Assembly: GCA_016793465.1 (NCBI GenBank)
Contig: JAEUJW010000012.1
Location: 1 to 64,000, forward strand
Direction of reading: 5' to 3'
DNA: 64,000 bases
Source: Myxococcales bacterium
GTDB lineage: Bacteria > Myxococcota > Polyangia > Nannocystales > Nannocystaceae
Position numbers and translations under genes: made by a program. The notes under the pieces were generated by a model. That model did no database searches and was not told the DNA's origin. It was given only the letters and a program-made list of their open reading frames with translations. Shown here piece after piece: positions 29,043 through 39,400 of the stretch; the stretch's first letter is position 1, and every line of letters starts with the position of its first letter.

Positions 29043-31133
29043 ATGCCCCCCGTCGACCTCACCGCCCCTGCTCCCTCCTACTGGAAGATCGCACCTGGCG
29101 AGCGCGCCGCGAACTGGCCCGAGTGCCAGAAGGGCGGCTACATCTCGATGGGTTATTACGAGCTCGGCGACCTCAAGGGCCTCACCCAGGCCCAATTCGA
29201 CGCCCGACGCGACGAACTCCTGCGCACGGATCCCGGCTACGCCGGCCGCAAGCCGCACGGTTTAAACATGGTCTGGAAGTTCAGCCAGATCCCCGTCGGC
29301 GCCCGCATCGTCGCCAACCGCGGCCATTATGAAGTCCTGGGTATCGGCACCGTCGTCCGCCCCTATTATTACGACGAATCCGCCGACTTCCCGCACCGCC
29401 TCGGCGTCCGCTGGGACGACACCACCCCGCGTAGCGTCGCCTTTAATTATTGGAACAGCACGCTGATCGCCCTCGACCGCGACGACTTCCTGTCGATCGT
29501 CGCGGCCCCCCGCAGCGACGGCCAGGTCACACCGCAACCCCGCCCGGCCCCGAACGCGACCGCGACCACGCCCCCGCGTGAGCGCACCCGTCGCGCCCCG
29601 CCCCTGACCTTCGAGCGCATCGTCCAGGCCATCGCCCGCAGCGGCTACTACTTCCCCGACGACCTGGTCGCCGCCTACCTGCTCGCCCTGCAGACCAAGC
29701 GCTTCGTCATCCTCTCCGGCATCTCCGGCACCGGCAAGACCCAGCTCGCCCTCCAGGTCGGCCGGGCGATGACCGCCTCCCGCCTCGCCGCGCTCGGTGA
29801 AGAGGAGCAGCCGGTACGCATCGCCCTGACCAGCAACGACCTCGATCGCGCCTGGGTCCCGCTCCCCGCGGAGGTCCTCCAGCGCTTCCCCCGCTTCGCC
29901 ACCGCCATCGAGCGCACCGGCGAGGTCATGCTCAGCACCCACGACGACACCCGCGAACAGAGCACGCTCGTCGACCGCCGGACCGCCCATCGCCCCGTCC
30001 TCCGCCTCGAGGGCGCCGCCGCCGAGTGGCTGACCTCCGCCTACCGCCCGGGCCAGCTCATCGCCATCGACATCGACGAGGACGCGAACCCGCCCTCCGT
30101 GTTCCTGCTACCGGCCTCACCCTCGGACACGGCGCGTTCGGTCGAAGTCGTCGCCGTCCGCCCCGACTGGACCGACCACCGCGGCCTGCTCGGCTTCTAC
30201 AACCCCCTCACCCAGCGCTACCAGGCGACCCCGTTGCTGCGTCTACTCCTCGCCGCGCGCGACGAGCTCGACCGGGCCGGCCGACAAAACCGCCTCCCGC
30301 GCCCCTACTTCGCGATCCTCGACGAGATGAACCTCGCCCGCGTCGAGCACTACTTCTCCGACTTCCTGTCGTGCCTCGAGTCCGGCGAGTCGATCCACCT
30401 GCACGACGACCTGCGCCTCGCCAGCGGCGACATCGACGGCGCCGAGCCGATCCCCACCCACCTCGAGATCCCCCGCAACGTCTTCCTCACCGGCACGGTC
30501 AACGTCGACGAGACGACCTACATGTTCAGCCCGAAGGTCCTCGACCGCGCCTTCGTGTTCGAATTTAATAGCGTCGACCTCACGCACTACGGCCGCTCCA
30601 CCCCGGCCAACCTCGCGCTCCTCCGCCTCACCCGCACCTTCCCGGACCCCTTCACCTTCCCCGGCAACCCGACCCCCGAGGACTGGGCCCGACTCGCCAG
30701 GCTCCCGCCCGCAGAGCCGGCGCTGCGCCCGATCCAGGCCATCCACGAGGCCCTGCGCCGCGACAACCGCCACTTCGGCTTCCGCGTCGCCAACGAGGTC
30801 GCCCGCTTCCTCCTCCTCGCCGTCGAGCAGGCCGGCGACATCGTCCTCCCGAACGCCCTCGACCTCGCTGTCCTCGCCAAGGTCCTCCCCAAGCTGCACG
30901 GCACCCAGCAGGAGCTCGGCGAGCTGCTCACCCGCCTGTTCGCTATCTGCGTGAACCCCGACGACCCGAAGTCCGCCCCGCCGATGGACGAGTGGGACCC
31001 GCTCGCCGACTCGCTCGTCGCACGCAAACCCGACACGCGACCGCAACGACCGCGACTGCCACGCAGCGCGGGCAAGCTGTGGCGCATGCATCGGCGCCTG
31101 TGCCAGCAGGGATTCGTCTCGTTCATCGAGTAG
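29043..31133 (+). CDS. McrB-like AAA+ NTPase with EVE-like N-terminal domain
   Basis: A 696-residue protein. Residues 1-150 resemble an EVE/PUA-like reader (YWKIAPGERAANW, YYELGDLKGL, then a beta-rich end), a fold that often binds modified bases. An AAA+ module of the McrB type follows, with Walker A GISGTGKT (226-233), Walker B AILDEMNLARVEHYF (about 423) and a sensor region TGTVNVDETTYMFSPKVLDR (484-503). It starts nine bases after the OLD stop with GGAGAG ahead, and the DUF2357 gene begins three bases after its stop. In McrBC the B subunit recognises modified DNA and powers translocation, while the C subunit cuts. Here the EVE-like domain replaces the classical McrB N-terminus. Confidence 0.88.
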   Translation: MPPVDLTAPAPSYWKIAPGERAANWPECQKGGYISMGYYELGDLKGLTQAQFDARRDELLRTDPGYAGRKPHGLNMVWKFSQIPVGARIVANRGHYEVLGIGTVVRPYYYDESADFPHRLGVRWDDTTPRSVAFNYWNSTLIALDRDDFLSIVAAPRSDGQVTPQPRPAPNATATTPPRERTRRAPPLTFERIVQAIARSGYYFPDDLVAAYLLALQTKRFVILSGISGTGKTQLALQVGRAMTASRLAALGEEEQPVRIALTSNDLDRAWVPLPAEVLQRFPRFATAIERTGEVMLSTHDDTREQSTLVDRRTAHRPVLRLEGAAAEWLTSAYRPGQLIAIDIDEDANPPSVFLLPASPSDTARSVEVVAVRPDWTDHRGLLGFYNPLTQRYQATPLLRLLLAARDELDRAGRQNRLPRPYFAILDEMNLARVEHYFSDFLSCLESGESIHLHDDLRLASGDIDGAEPIPTHLEIPRNVFLTGTVNVDETTYMFSPKVLDRAFVFEFNSVDLTHYGRSTPANLALLRLTRTFPDPFTFPGNPTPEDWARLARLPPAEPALRPIQAIHEALRRDNRHFGFRVANEVARFLLLAVEQAGDIVLPNALDLAVLAKVLPKLHGTQQELGELLTRLFAICVNPDDPKSAPPMDEWDPLADSLVARKPDTRPQRPRLPRSAGKLWRMHRRLCQQGFVSFIE

Positions 31134-31136
31134 CCG

Positions 31137-32765
31137 ATGCCGCCGCGTCTCTACAGCCCGGACGACCCACACACACCGATCGACCGCGGCGACGGCCCGC
31201 CGCGCCTCCAGGCCCATCACACCTACACCATCGAGGCTGACCCCCGCGAGCTCGACGACCTCGCCGCCGCGCTCCCACGCGACCTGCTGCGCCGCAGCAC
31301 CGCCGGCACCCTGCAGCTCACCTTCGGCAACGCGGTCGGCCGCTTCGAGCTGCCACACCTCGGCCCCGTCGAGGTGTTCACCGGCAAGCTCGGCGACGAC
31401 GACTTCACCCGCATGCTCGAGCAGCTCACCGACGCGCTCGCCGAGCTCCCCCTCGACGCCGGCACCGCCGCCCACGCTCCTTTCGAACGCGACGAGGACC
31501 CGACCCACCTGCGCTGGCTCGCGTTCCTCTACCTCCGAAAGATCTCCGACCCCGCCGCGCCCGCCCACCTGCAGCTCCTCCCGGCCCTGCATGCCGTCCT
31601 TCACCACCCGCACCGGCGCCTCGTCCGCGACGCCCAGTGGGTCCCGCTCGAGCGCACCCGCCACGTCGACCCTGGCCGCCTCCACCAGCTCCTGACCACC
31701 CGCGCCGGCCTCACCCGCACCGGAAGCAACCTCGCCCTCGCCGCCGCCCTCCGCGGCAACCTCCCGACGCACGTCGAGGAGGTCGTCCCGCGCACCGACC
31801 TCGATGTCCCCGAGAACCGGTTCGTCCGCCACTTCCTCGACCTCGCCCAGGGCCTCGTCCGCACCTTCCGCGCCGTCGCGCCGACCCAGCGGCCACACTT
31901 CCGCCGCCGCCTCGAGACCGACTGCGACCACATCGCCCGCGTCCTCGCCCCCGTCGACCGCCACCCTCTGTGGCGCGACCTCGGTCCGCTCGCCAGACTC
32001 CCCCTCGACTCCACGGTCCTGCAACGCGCCCGCGGCTACAAGGACATCCTCCGCCACTACCTCCGCCTGCGCCAGAGCACCCGTCTGCCGCTCGACGCGT
32101 CCCGCGCCGCCGAGCTACTCGAGCTCAAGGACATCGCCACCCTCTACGAGCTGTGGACGTACTTCACCGTCGCCCGTGTCCTCACCGACCTCCTCGGCCC
32201 GCCGCGCAGCGCCGGCGCCTTCACCCACACCGACCTCCGCGCGAACGCCCCCTGGGGCTTCCACCACACCTGGCCGCAGGGACACACGCTGCATTACAAT
32301 CTGTCCTTCTCGCGCGGCCGTCCGCGACGATTCTCGTACGCCCTCCCGCTCCGCCCCGACATCGCCCTCGAGATCACCCAGGGCGCGAACGCCGGCCTCC
32401 ACCTGTTCGACGCCAAGTTCCGCCTCCACCACATCCCCGACCCCCTCGCCGAGGACGACGACCCCGAGCAGCCGAGTTTTCGCCGGGACGACATCCACAA
32501 GATGCACACCTACCGCGACGCCCTCGGCGCCCGCACGGTCTGGGTCCTCTACCCCGGCGAGGTGTTCAAGTTCTATCCGACCGACCGCGACCTCCGCATC
32601 ATCAAGAAATCCACAGACCTCCCCCCCGCCGCCATGGGCGTCGGCAGCATCCCGCTGATGCCCGGTCAACACGACGCCGGGGAGCTCCGCGAGATCCTGT
32701 TACGGCTGGGCGCCTCCGATCCCGCCTTGCCACCTGAGGTTCTCCCACCAGGCCAGGACTGGTGA
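31137..32765 (+). CDS. DUF2357 McrC-like nuclease subunit
   Basis: A 542-residue DUF2357-type protein. The N-terminal half is beta-rich. The C-terminal half carries a PD-(D/E)XK-like nuclease core: DIALEI, then LHLFDAKFRL (about 420-432), then the helix DDIHKMHTYRDAL typical of the family, followed by TVWVLYPG. In known pairs such a protein is the nuclease partner of a McrB-like NTPase, which is exactly the gene just upstream (3-bp spacing). It should cleave DNA recognised by the EVE-McrB protein. The start is the ATG at 31137. Confidence 0.88.
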   Translation: MPPRLYSPDDPHTPIDRGDGPPRLQAHHTYTIEADPRELDDLAAALPRDLLRRSTAGTLQLTFGNAVGRFELPHLGPVEVFTGKLGDDDFTRMLEQLTDALAELPLDAGTAAHAPFERDEDPTHLRWLAFLYLRKISDPAAPAHLQLLPALHAVLHHPHRRLVRDAQWVPLERTRHVDPGRLHQLLTTRAGLTRTGSNLALAAALRGNLPTHVEEVVPRTDLDVPENRFVRHFLDLAQGLVRTFRAVAPTQRPHFRRRLETDCDHIARVLAPVDRHPLWRDLGPLARLPLDSTVLQRARGYKDILRHYLRLRQSTRLPLDASRAAELLELKDIATLYELWTYFTVARVLTDLLGPPRSAGAFTHTDLRANAPWGFHHTWPQGHTLHYNLSFSRGRPRRFSYALPLRPDIALEITQGANAGLHLFDAKFRLHHIPDPLAEDDDPEQPSFRRDDIHKMHTYRDALGARTVWVLYPGEVFKFYPTDRDLRIIKKSTDLPPAAMGVGSIPLMPGQHDAGELREILLRLGASDPALPPEVLPPGQDW

Positions 32766-32790
32766 CTCCTGGCGCGCCTCCGACTATCCT
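32762..32790 (+). promoter_or_regulatory. Candidate internal promoter for the HNH gene
   Basis: GTGACT (32762-32767) and TATCCT (32785-32790) are 17 bases apart and overlap the stop codon of the DUF2357 gene. The GTG start of the HNH gene lies six bases after the -10, again leaderless in form. The HNH gene could thus be expressed apart from the operon. Confidence 0.35.
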
Positions 32791-32796
32791 GTCGCG

Positions 32797-33717
32797 GTGG
32801 ACGGTTTTTTCGCGGTCACCGACCCGGGCTGGTACGAGCGCCTTGCCAGCCGTCCGGGACCACGCGACGCAAACTTTTGGCGGCCATCCACACGGCGCTT
32901 CAACCTGCAGCCCGGTACGCCGTTCTTTTTCAAGCTCAAAGCACCGCACCACGCGATCGCCGGATTCGGCGTGTTCTGGGCGTTCACCGTACTGCCGGAC
33001 TGGCTCGCCTGGGAGACGTTCGGCGACGCCAACGGCGTCGACGACCTGGACGCTCTGCGCGCCCGGCTGCGCAGGATCCGCGAGGGCGCACGGATCGAGG
33101 CCGACCCGCTCGGACAGATCGGCTGCTGCCTCATTGCCGAGGCGATGTTCTTCCCACCCGACCGGTGGATCTCGCCGCCATCGCACTGGTCGCCCCGGAC
33201 GCAGACTGGCGCGACGTACTCGCTCGACACGGGCGAGGGCCAGCGGATCTGGCACGAGGCGCTCGGGCTCGCCAGCCTGCCGGCCTTGTGTCGACCGGCG
33301 ACCACACCCGCCGCACCGCGGTATGGCCCGCCGGTGTTGCACCGCCCGCGTCTCGGGCAAGGCATCTTCCGCGTACAGGTGCTCGACGCCTACGACCGGG
33401 CTTGTGCCGTTACCCAGGAGCACTCCCTGCCGGTACTCGAGGCGGCGCACATCCGGCCGTACGCCCGCGGCGGCGAACACGACGTGGCCAATGGCCTGGT
33501 GTTGCGGACCGACCTACATCGCCTGTTCGACCGCGGCTACGTGACTGTCGACGACGATTCGCGGTTCGTCGTCAGCAAACGTCTGCGCGAGGATTTCGCC
33601 AATGGTCGCTCGTACTACGAGCTTCATGGGCGAACCCTCCACGTGCCCTCATTCCCGTCACACCGCCCGTCCGCGGCAGCGCTCGAGTGGCACCGTGGCC
33701 AAGTCTTCCTCGGATGA
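32797..33717 (+). CDS. HNH endonuclease (HNH_2 type)
   Basis: A 306-residue protein with a C-terminal HNH nuclease: LEAAHIRPYARGGEHDVANG (about 214-233) followed by LRTDLHRLFDRG. The His, Asn and His metal/catalytic residues are all present. The front 200 residues form an unassigned DNA- or protein-binding region (FWRPSTRRFNLQPGTPFFFK). Such single-chain HNH_2 proteins are common in restriction clusters. The GTG start lies 31 bp after the DUF2357 stop. It is probably an extra effector nuclease of the operon or an independent restriction enzyme. Confidence 0.88.
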   Translation: MDGFFAVTDPGWYERLASRPGPRDANFWRPSTRRFNLQPGTPFFFKLKAPHHAIAGFGVFWAFTVLPDWLAWETFGDANGVDDLDALRARLRRIREGARIEADPLGQIGCCLIAEAMFFPPDRWISPPSHWSPRTQTGATYSLDTGEGQRIWHEALGLASLPALCRPATTPAAPRYGPPVLHRPRLGQGIFRVQVLDAYDRACAVTQEHSLPVLEAAHIRPYARGGEHDVANGLVLRTDLHRLFDRGYVTVDDDSRFVVSKRLREDFANGRSYYELHGRTLHVPSFPSHRPSAAALEWHRGQVFLG

Positions 33718-33931
33718 ATTTCCGGCGCAGCGGCCGGCCCGGCGGCCGAACACCACGCGAGGATCGTCGTCGTGGAGATCGCCAGGTCACGGCCGACGGG
33801 CCGGTAGGCGGTGAAGCGTAACGACGGTGAGGAGCAAAACCGCGTTCGAGACCTTCGGCCAGCGCGTCTCCGGCCACTCCGTGCTGCGCGCCGACAACCA
33901 TTCGGTACGCAGCATCCCCGGTTCACGAGAC

Positions 33932-33961
33932 TTGACGAGCGCCGCCGCCCAGCGACAAAGT
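33932..33961 (+). promoter_or_regulatory. Candidate promoter of the zinc-ribbon gene
   Basis: TTGACG (33932-33937) is a good -35. CAAAGT (33956-33961), 18 bases on, is a weak -10. The ATG at 33969 lies seven bases later, so the transcript would be leaderless. The remainder of the 250-bp gap from 33718 contains nothing I can identify. Confidence 0.35.
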
Positions 33962-33968
33962 CGCGCCC

Positions 33969-35051
33969 ATGGAGACGACGACCAACACCGGCTCGCGGAA
34001 GAAGCAGCCCTCGGGATCGTGCGCGGAATGCGGCACGGCCATTCTCAAGCGCAAGCGGCACTGTCCGAAGTGCGCGGAGCGCGCGGCCGAGCGCGCGCAG
34101 AGGGCGAAGGATGGGTACGTGGCGATCCAAACCGTCACAGGGCCGGTCGAGGTCCGCTTGCCGAAGATCGGCGTCTCCAAGTCCGTGGTCTTCGACACAT
34201 ACGATAGGCGTGCCTGTGAAAACTGGACCGAGAAGACACGGTGCGGCGAGCTCATCGACGTACTCTTGAGAATCCTGCACGCAAGCCCGCCCTACCTCAC
34301 TCCGAGGGACGCACGCCGACACATGGCGCTCCTGTACCATCTTAAAAATTATCGTACGACTGTATGGGAATGGAACAAGCCGGAGAAAGAGTTCGCCGTC
34401 GAAGACATGCCATTGCGCGAGCTCAACCGAGCACTGAGCTCCTGGGTTCGCTCCTGGTTCCAGGGGCCGCATGCACTGGTGTCGTGCTACGCTCTGGATG
34501 TCGCGGAATTGATCCACGCGCACGCCTTCGGACTTTACAAGTACACAGATCAGCGTGACGCATGGAAGATCACGCCGCTCCTCCCGTCCGGGCTCATCAA
34601 GGAGCTCGACGGTCGCAGCCACTTCAGCGACGGCCCGTCGTTCAAACGCGACATGACAAGCGCCATCTCTGGAATCCTGGCCGTGGTCAAGGTCCCGCCG
34701 CGGGGACGCTGTGTCGGTCATCCCCCGAACAATGAGGTTCTTCTCGACGCAGGCGACGAATTCATCATCGAGATCGTGCGTTGCCACCTCAGTTCGAGTT
34801 TCTACGACTGGACCGCGATGACCGCGATCGACGACGACGAACCGGAGTTTAGCCTCTCACGTCAATTTGAGATCCCATGCGAGCTCCGCGGCCGTCACCT
34901 CGGCGGCGACGGACCATTCGAGCTCCGCGACAAGCCATACCACAGCCTGCAGCTCAAGATCCCGGGTCGCTGGCTGACCCATGTTCTGACCCACAAAGAG
35001 TGGAGGGACCCCTGGGTCACGACTCCATTGCCCGAGTGGATCTTCGGATAA
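33969..35051 (+). CDS. Hypothetical protein with N-terminal zinc ribbon
   Basis: A 360-residue protein I do not recognise. It begins with a Lys-rich leader and a CxxC...CxxC zinc ribbon (CAECGTAILKRKRHCPKC, residues 18-35), followed by a basic helix. The main body (60-360) has no motif I can name. Trp- and His-containing stretches (VWEWNKPE, HAHAFGLYKY, SSSFYDWTAM) give it a real-protein look. GC content is lower than in the surrounding operons. It lies alone between the restriction operon and the convergent PLD gene, with its own promoter-like sequence, and is probably acquired cargo in the island. It could be a DNA-binding accessory or effector; this is a guess. Confidence 0.6.
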   Translation: METTTNTGSRKKQPSGSCAECGTAILKRKRHCPKCAERAAERAQRAKDGYVAIQTVTGPVEVRLPKIGVSKSVVFDTYDRRACENWTEKTRCGELIDVLLRILHASPPYLTPRDARRHMALLYHLKNYRTTVWEWNKPEKEFAVEDMPLRELNRALSSWVRSWFQGPHALVSCYALDVAELIHAHAFGLYKYTDQRDAWKITPLLPSGLIKELDGRSHFSDGPSFKRDMTSAISGILAVVKVPPRGRCVGHPPNNEVLLDAGDEFIIEIVRCHLSSSFYDWTAMTAIDDDEPEFSLSRQFEIPCELRGRHLGGDGPFELRDKPYHSLQLKIPGRWLTHVLTHKEWRDPWVTTPLPEWIFG

Positions 35052-35136
35052 CTAATGAAATCCGTTCGACCAACGGTGTCAGCGACATGAACACCCCGAG
35101 GGACGTAAGCGATGCTACGTCGATTGCTGCTGTCCC

Positions 35137-36459
35137 TCACACCAGACCGAGCGTCCGCACCAGCGAGGCGCGCAGCTTGGCGACCTCCTGGCGCTCATCG
35201 ACACGGATGCCGGTCTCGCGTCGGAGCCCGCGGCCGGGCCGGGGGTTGAAGGAGAGCCAGTTGAAGCTGGTGATGATCGCGTGGCGACGGTCAACGATGA
35301 CGAGCTTCTCGTGGGTGTTCCCGATCTCCACGGTCCGGAGCCTGCCCTGGTAGGTCTGTCCGAGGTGCTGGAGGCGCCGGAGCGCCTCGCTCTGATCCTG
35401 CGCCTTGCGATCGCCGCGGCCGGGGCCGCGTTCGATGCCGTATCCCACGACGATCTGCAGCGACTTCGCGCGCTGGAGGGCGCGCTCGATCCATCCCTGG
35501 AATTCGCCGTCCACCGCCGTCGTGGTCAGCCATGGCGACACGATGATCAGCTCCTCGCAGGCCTCCAGGATCGCCCTCTCGAGCGCGGTGCGGTGCTCCT
35601 CGGTCTTGAGGATGCGCGCCGCGGGCCTCGCCGTCTCGACCGCACGGTGGACCTCGTGTCCGGCCCGACCGACCTCGACAGTGCGCGGCTGCTCGTCGAG
35701 CGGGAGGACCTCGACGCCCTCCTTCTGCAGATGGCGCAGCGTCTCCGAGACCTTGCGGTCCTCCCCGCCCGCGACCAGGAGCCGCCAGTCCCATTCGTCG
35801 CGTTCGCTGTGGTACCAGACCTCGAGCTCGGCCTGTCGCCACGCCTGATAGCTGCCGGTCGCGCGCATGCGGACGATGTCGCGCTGTACGCGTTCCCCGC
35901 GCCTGGCCTCGTCGCGGAGGGCGAACGGGAGGCCGTGGCGGTCGAGGAGCGCCTGGATCTCGGCGTGGCGCACCTCGACGTCGAGCGGCCTGATCTCGAG
36001 GGGGATGGGCAGCGCGCGGAGCCCCATGTCGCGGACGGCGCGGTCCCGCTTGATCTCCCCGGCCTCGTAGCTCCACAGGAATTGGTCAGTGTACGGGTCG
36101 TGACGGGCCTCGACCTCGTAGGTCGCAGTCTGTCGGGTCTGCGAGGCGCCCAGGGCCCGGCGCCCGAGCGGCAGGAGCTGCAGGCGATCGGTCTGACCGA
36201 GGAGCTGGCGGCGGAGCAGGTTGACGATCGTCTGCGGGACGATGACGCCGGAGTCGAGCCCGAGGAGCCGCTCGATCTCCGCCGGCTCGTCGACGCCCGC
36301 GTCGATGAGCCCGAGGATGGTCTCCTCGGCGAGGGTGAGCGGGCGATCGAACTCGACGTCGATCGTCAGCTTCCAGATCGTGTGAGGGAGGGCGACGGCC
36401 CGCGTCGAGACGCGCTCGTAGCCGTCGTTGATGAGCTGGGTGGTGCGATCGAGGGTCAT
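35137..36459 (-). CDS. PLD-like nuclease, last gene of the kinase-helicase operon
   Basis: A 440-residue protein. Its C-terminal 170 residues are a phospholipase-D-type domain: ELIIVSPWLTT (near 315) and the HxK...D signature HEKLVIVDRRHAIITSFNWL (about 384-403). Only one HxK motif is present, so the active enzyme would be a dimer, as with bacterial Nuc-type nucleases. The N-terminal 270 residues include a winged-helix-like part (20-110) and a central region with paired Trp residues. The start overlaps the stop of the kinase-helicase gene (ATGA), so the two are translationally coupled. The likely role is cleavage of nucleic acid handled by the helicase. The 85-bp convergent gap below it holds no clear terminator. 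Confidence 0.85.
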   Translation of the reverse strand: MTLDRTTQLINDGYERVSTRAVALPHTIWKLTIDVEFDRPLTLAEETILGLIDAGVDEPAEIERLLGLDSGVIVPQTIVNLLRRQLLGQTDRLQLLPLGRRALGASQTRQTATYEVEARHDPYTDQFLWSYEAGEIKRDRAVRDMGLRALPIPLEIRPLDVEVRHAEIQALLDRHGLPFALRDEARRGERVQRDIVRMRATGSYQAWRQAELEVWYHSERDEWDWRLLVAGGEDRKVSETLRHLQKEGVEVLPLDEQPRTVEVGRAGHEVHRAVETARPAARILKTEEHRTALERAILEACEELIIVSPWLTTTAVDGEFQGWIERALQRAKSLQIVVGYGIERGPGRGDRKAQDQSEALRRLQHLGQTYQGRLRTVEIGNTHEKLVIVDRRHAIITSFNWLSFNPRPGRGLRRETGIRVDERQEVAKLRASLVRTLGLV

Positions 36460-39400
36460 GACTTCCTCCGCGGGGAGAGAATGTTCGCGTCGGGGATCTT
36501 GCGGATGAACGCGGCGAGCTCGCGGTCCTGCATGGCGGTGTCGCGGTGCCCGACGACCACGAGCAGCCGCTTCGCCCGCGAGAACGCGACGTTGAGCAGC
36601 CGCGGATCCCCGACGAACCGCAGGTCCTGGGTGTTGGCGCGGACCAGCGAGTAGAGAATGATGTCGTCCTGCTTGCCCTGGAACGCGTGCACCGTGTCGA
36701 TCCGGATTGTCAGCGCACGCCAGCGCTTGCCGCCGGGACGGACGCGATCAACGAGCTTCTCACGCTGATCCGCGTAGGCCGCGATCACGCCGATCGTGTA
36801 GGCGCCGCCGCGTGCCGCGAGCTCCTGCTCCCAGCCGACGAGGAGCGCCTCGATCGCGTCCACCTCCTCGAAGTTCCACCGGCTCTTGCTGGCGTCCGAG
36901 CGGCGCTCTCGACCCTCGACAATATCGACCCAGAAGATCCGGCTCGGGCCGTCGAACGCGGGCAGCGCCAGCGTGCGCTCCGCGTCGGCCACCCCGGTCT
37001 CGAGGCCGACCTCCGGGTAGTAGAGCTCGCCGATGACGGCGCCGATCGACCGGTGCATACGAAACTGCCGGCGGAGCGTCGTCCGGTTGTCCGGGTTGAT
37101 CCGCTCGAAGAGGTCCTCGAACAGCGAGCGGGCCGCGCGCTCGGGGTCGTGACCGGCGCGGATCAGGTCGGATCGCGTCTCCGTGGCGAGGAACGGCGGT
37201 AACTGCCGGTGGTCGCCGACGAGGATGAACCGCTCGCCCGCGATCATCGCGACCAGCAGCTCCGACGTGGTCGCGCGCGCCGCCTCGTCGATGATCACGT
37301 AGTCGAAGCGGACGTCACGCATCCGTTTCCACAGCGTGGGGACGCGGAGCAGGGTCATCGCCCATACCTGCACCGACTCGGCGTAGTCCTGCTTGGCGTC
37401 GGGCACCTTGGCCAGCTTCTGGCGCCAGTTGGCGAGGATATCCTCGAGCTGTTTGCGGCGCGTTGAGGCCAGGCCGGTCGGGAGCGCGTGGGCCGCCTCT
37501 GTGCACCGCTCGATCGTCCGCCGTGCCCACTCCGCGAAGTCGTAGTCGAACCCGACCGCCGGGGCGTTGCGGCTGCGCAGGGAGCTGCGGTCGCGGACGA
37601 TGCGCCACCGGGAGCCGAGGCGGATGTCCTCGGCGCGCAGCGCGTCGACGGCGTTCTGGACGGCCTCGTTGCCCTGCGAGGCCAGGAGGATGCGCGCCTG
37701 CGGGTCGCGGCGCAGGAGCTGCATCATGACCTCAGTAATGAAGGTCGTCTTGCCGGTCCCGGGCGGACCCTGGACCATGAAGATGTCCTTCGCCGCGAGG
37801 CACCTACTGACCATGTCGGCGACCTCGAGCGGGGGCGACAGCGGCTGGAGCAGCTCCACCGGGGCGCGCTCGTCGAGCGTGTTCTTCTCGGGGTGGAGCA
37901 GGAGACGGGCCAGGCGGGCGTTGACGGCGCGCCCGGCCTCGAAGGTGTCGATCGCCTTGTCCTGCCGGTCGAGCGCCGTGCGCTGGGCGAGATCCTCGCA
38001 CACGAGGTCGCCTTGGACCGGGATCGTCGCAGCTCGCCGCAGCCGCAGCGTCAACGCGCGTCGCTCCGGCTCGTAGCTGTGTGCCGCGCCGAGCTCCTTG
38101 CCGCCGAGGGTAAAGCAGCTGTCGGGCGTGAGGTGCTCGTCCAGGCGATCGAGGTCGGCGGCGACGTGCGCCGGCTGCTCGCCGGGCGCGGGCAATTCCG
38201 CGGCCAGCACGGTGAGCACCAGGAACTCGTCGGTGACGTGTCGCGTCTTCGCGGCCGGCTCGCCGTCGGGCTCGGCGAGGGCGTAGCGGACCCGGATCGC
38301 CCCCAGGCGCTCACGTTGCTGCTCGAGGATGTAGTTGGCGACGTCGAGGAGGGCATCGATCTCCCCCTGCTCAGCGTGCCGGGCCTGGCCGCGCTGAAAC
38401 TCCTCGTACGCGAATTCGATCAGGCCGATACCGGGCCCGTCGCCCTCGACGAGGAGGAACGGGGCCGAACTCGCCTGCTCGCGTTGCCTCGCGTGATCGG
38501 GCGGGTGCGGCAGGTAGTAGTCGACGAGCTTCAGCTTCTCGGGCTGATCGGCGTCCGCCGCGAGTCGGGCGCGCCCGAGCCGACCGAGGCAGACGATCGA
38601 CCATTTCTTATGCTCGATCTCGGGCTCGTAGAAGATCCGCAGCCCGTGGTTGAGGTCGTCCAGCAGCGGCCCCGACAGGCCGCAGTCCTGCGCCTTGCGC
38701 CGCGCCGTGCTCGTCAGGACCACGCGCACGACCTCGCGTTCGACGACCGCGTCGAGCGCGACCCGCAGCGCCCGCTCGACCTCGGCCGCGCCCGGGCGCC
38801 GGCCAGCGTCGGCGGCGAGGAGTTGCTGGACGAGCGGCGTCAGGTGATCGAGCACGGCCCGGTGCTCCGGGTCGACCTCGGCGAGGAGGTCCGGGAGCTT
38901 CTCCGCGTTGAAGTCGGCCTCGGGGAGCCGCCACGCCAGCATCGCGGCGAGGACGACCCCGAACGCGTGGAAGTCCGCCGGGAAGGACGTGTCCTGCCGG
39001 AGCACCTGCTCCGGAGCGGCGTAGGGCCGCGTGTAGAAGTCCCTCAGCGTCTCGCCGGCGGCGCCGCGGCCGTAGTTCTCGAGGATCCGGGCGATCCCGA
39101 AGTCGACGAGCCGGAGCTGCTGCTGGTCGCGGTCGACGAGGATGTTCCGCGGCTTGACGTCGCGGTGGACGATGTTTCGCTGGTGCGCCGTCACCAGCAC
39201 GCCGAGGAGCCCCAGCGCCTGCTCGAGGCGCCAGCGCATCGTCCTCGCCAGCGGATCGAGCGTCGGGTCGCCGGCGCGGATCAGATCCTCGAGCGTCTTA
39301 CCGCCGGGGATCAGCTCGAGGACGATATTGAGTCGACCGGCCTCCTCCTCGGGCTGGTAGTGCTGCATCTGCACGACGAACGGGTGCTCGAAGCCTCGCA

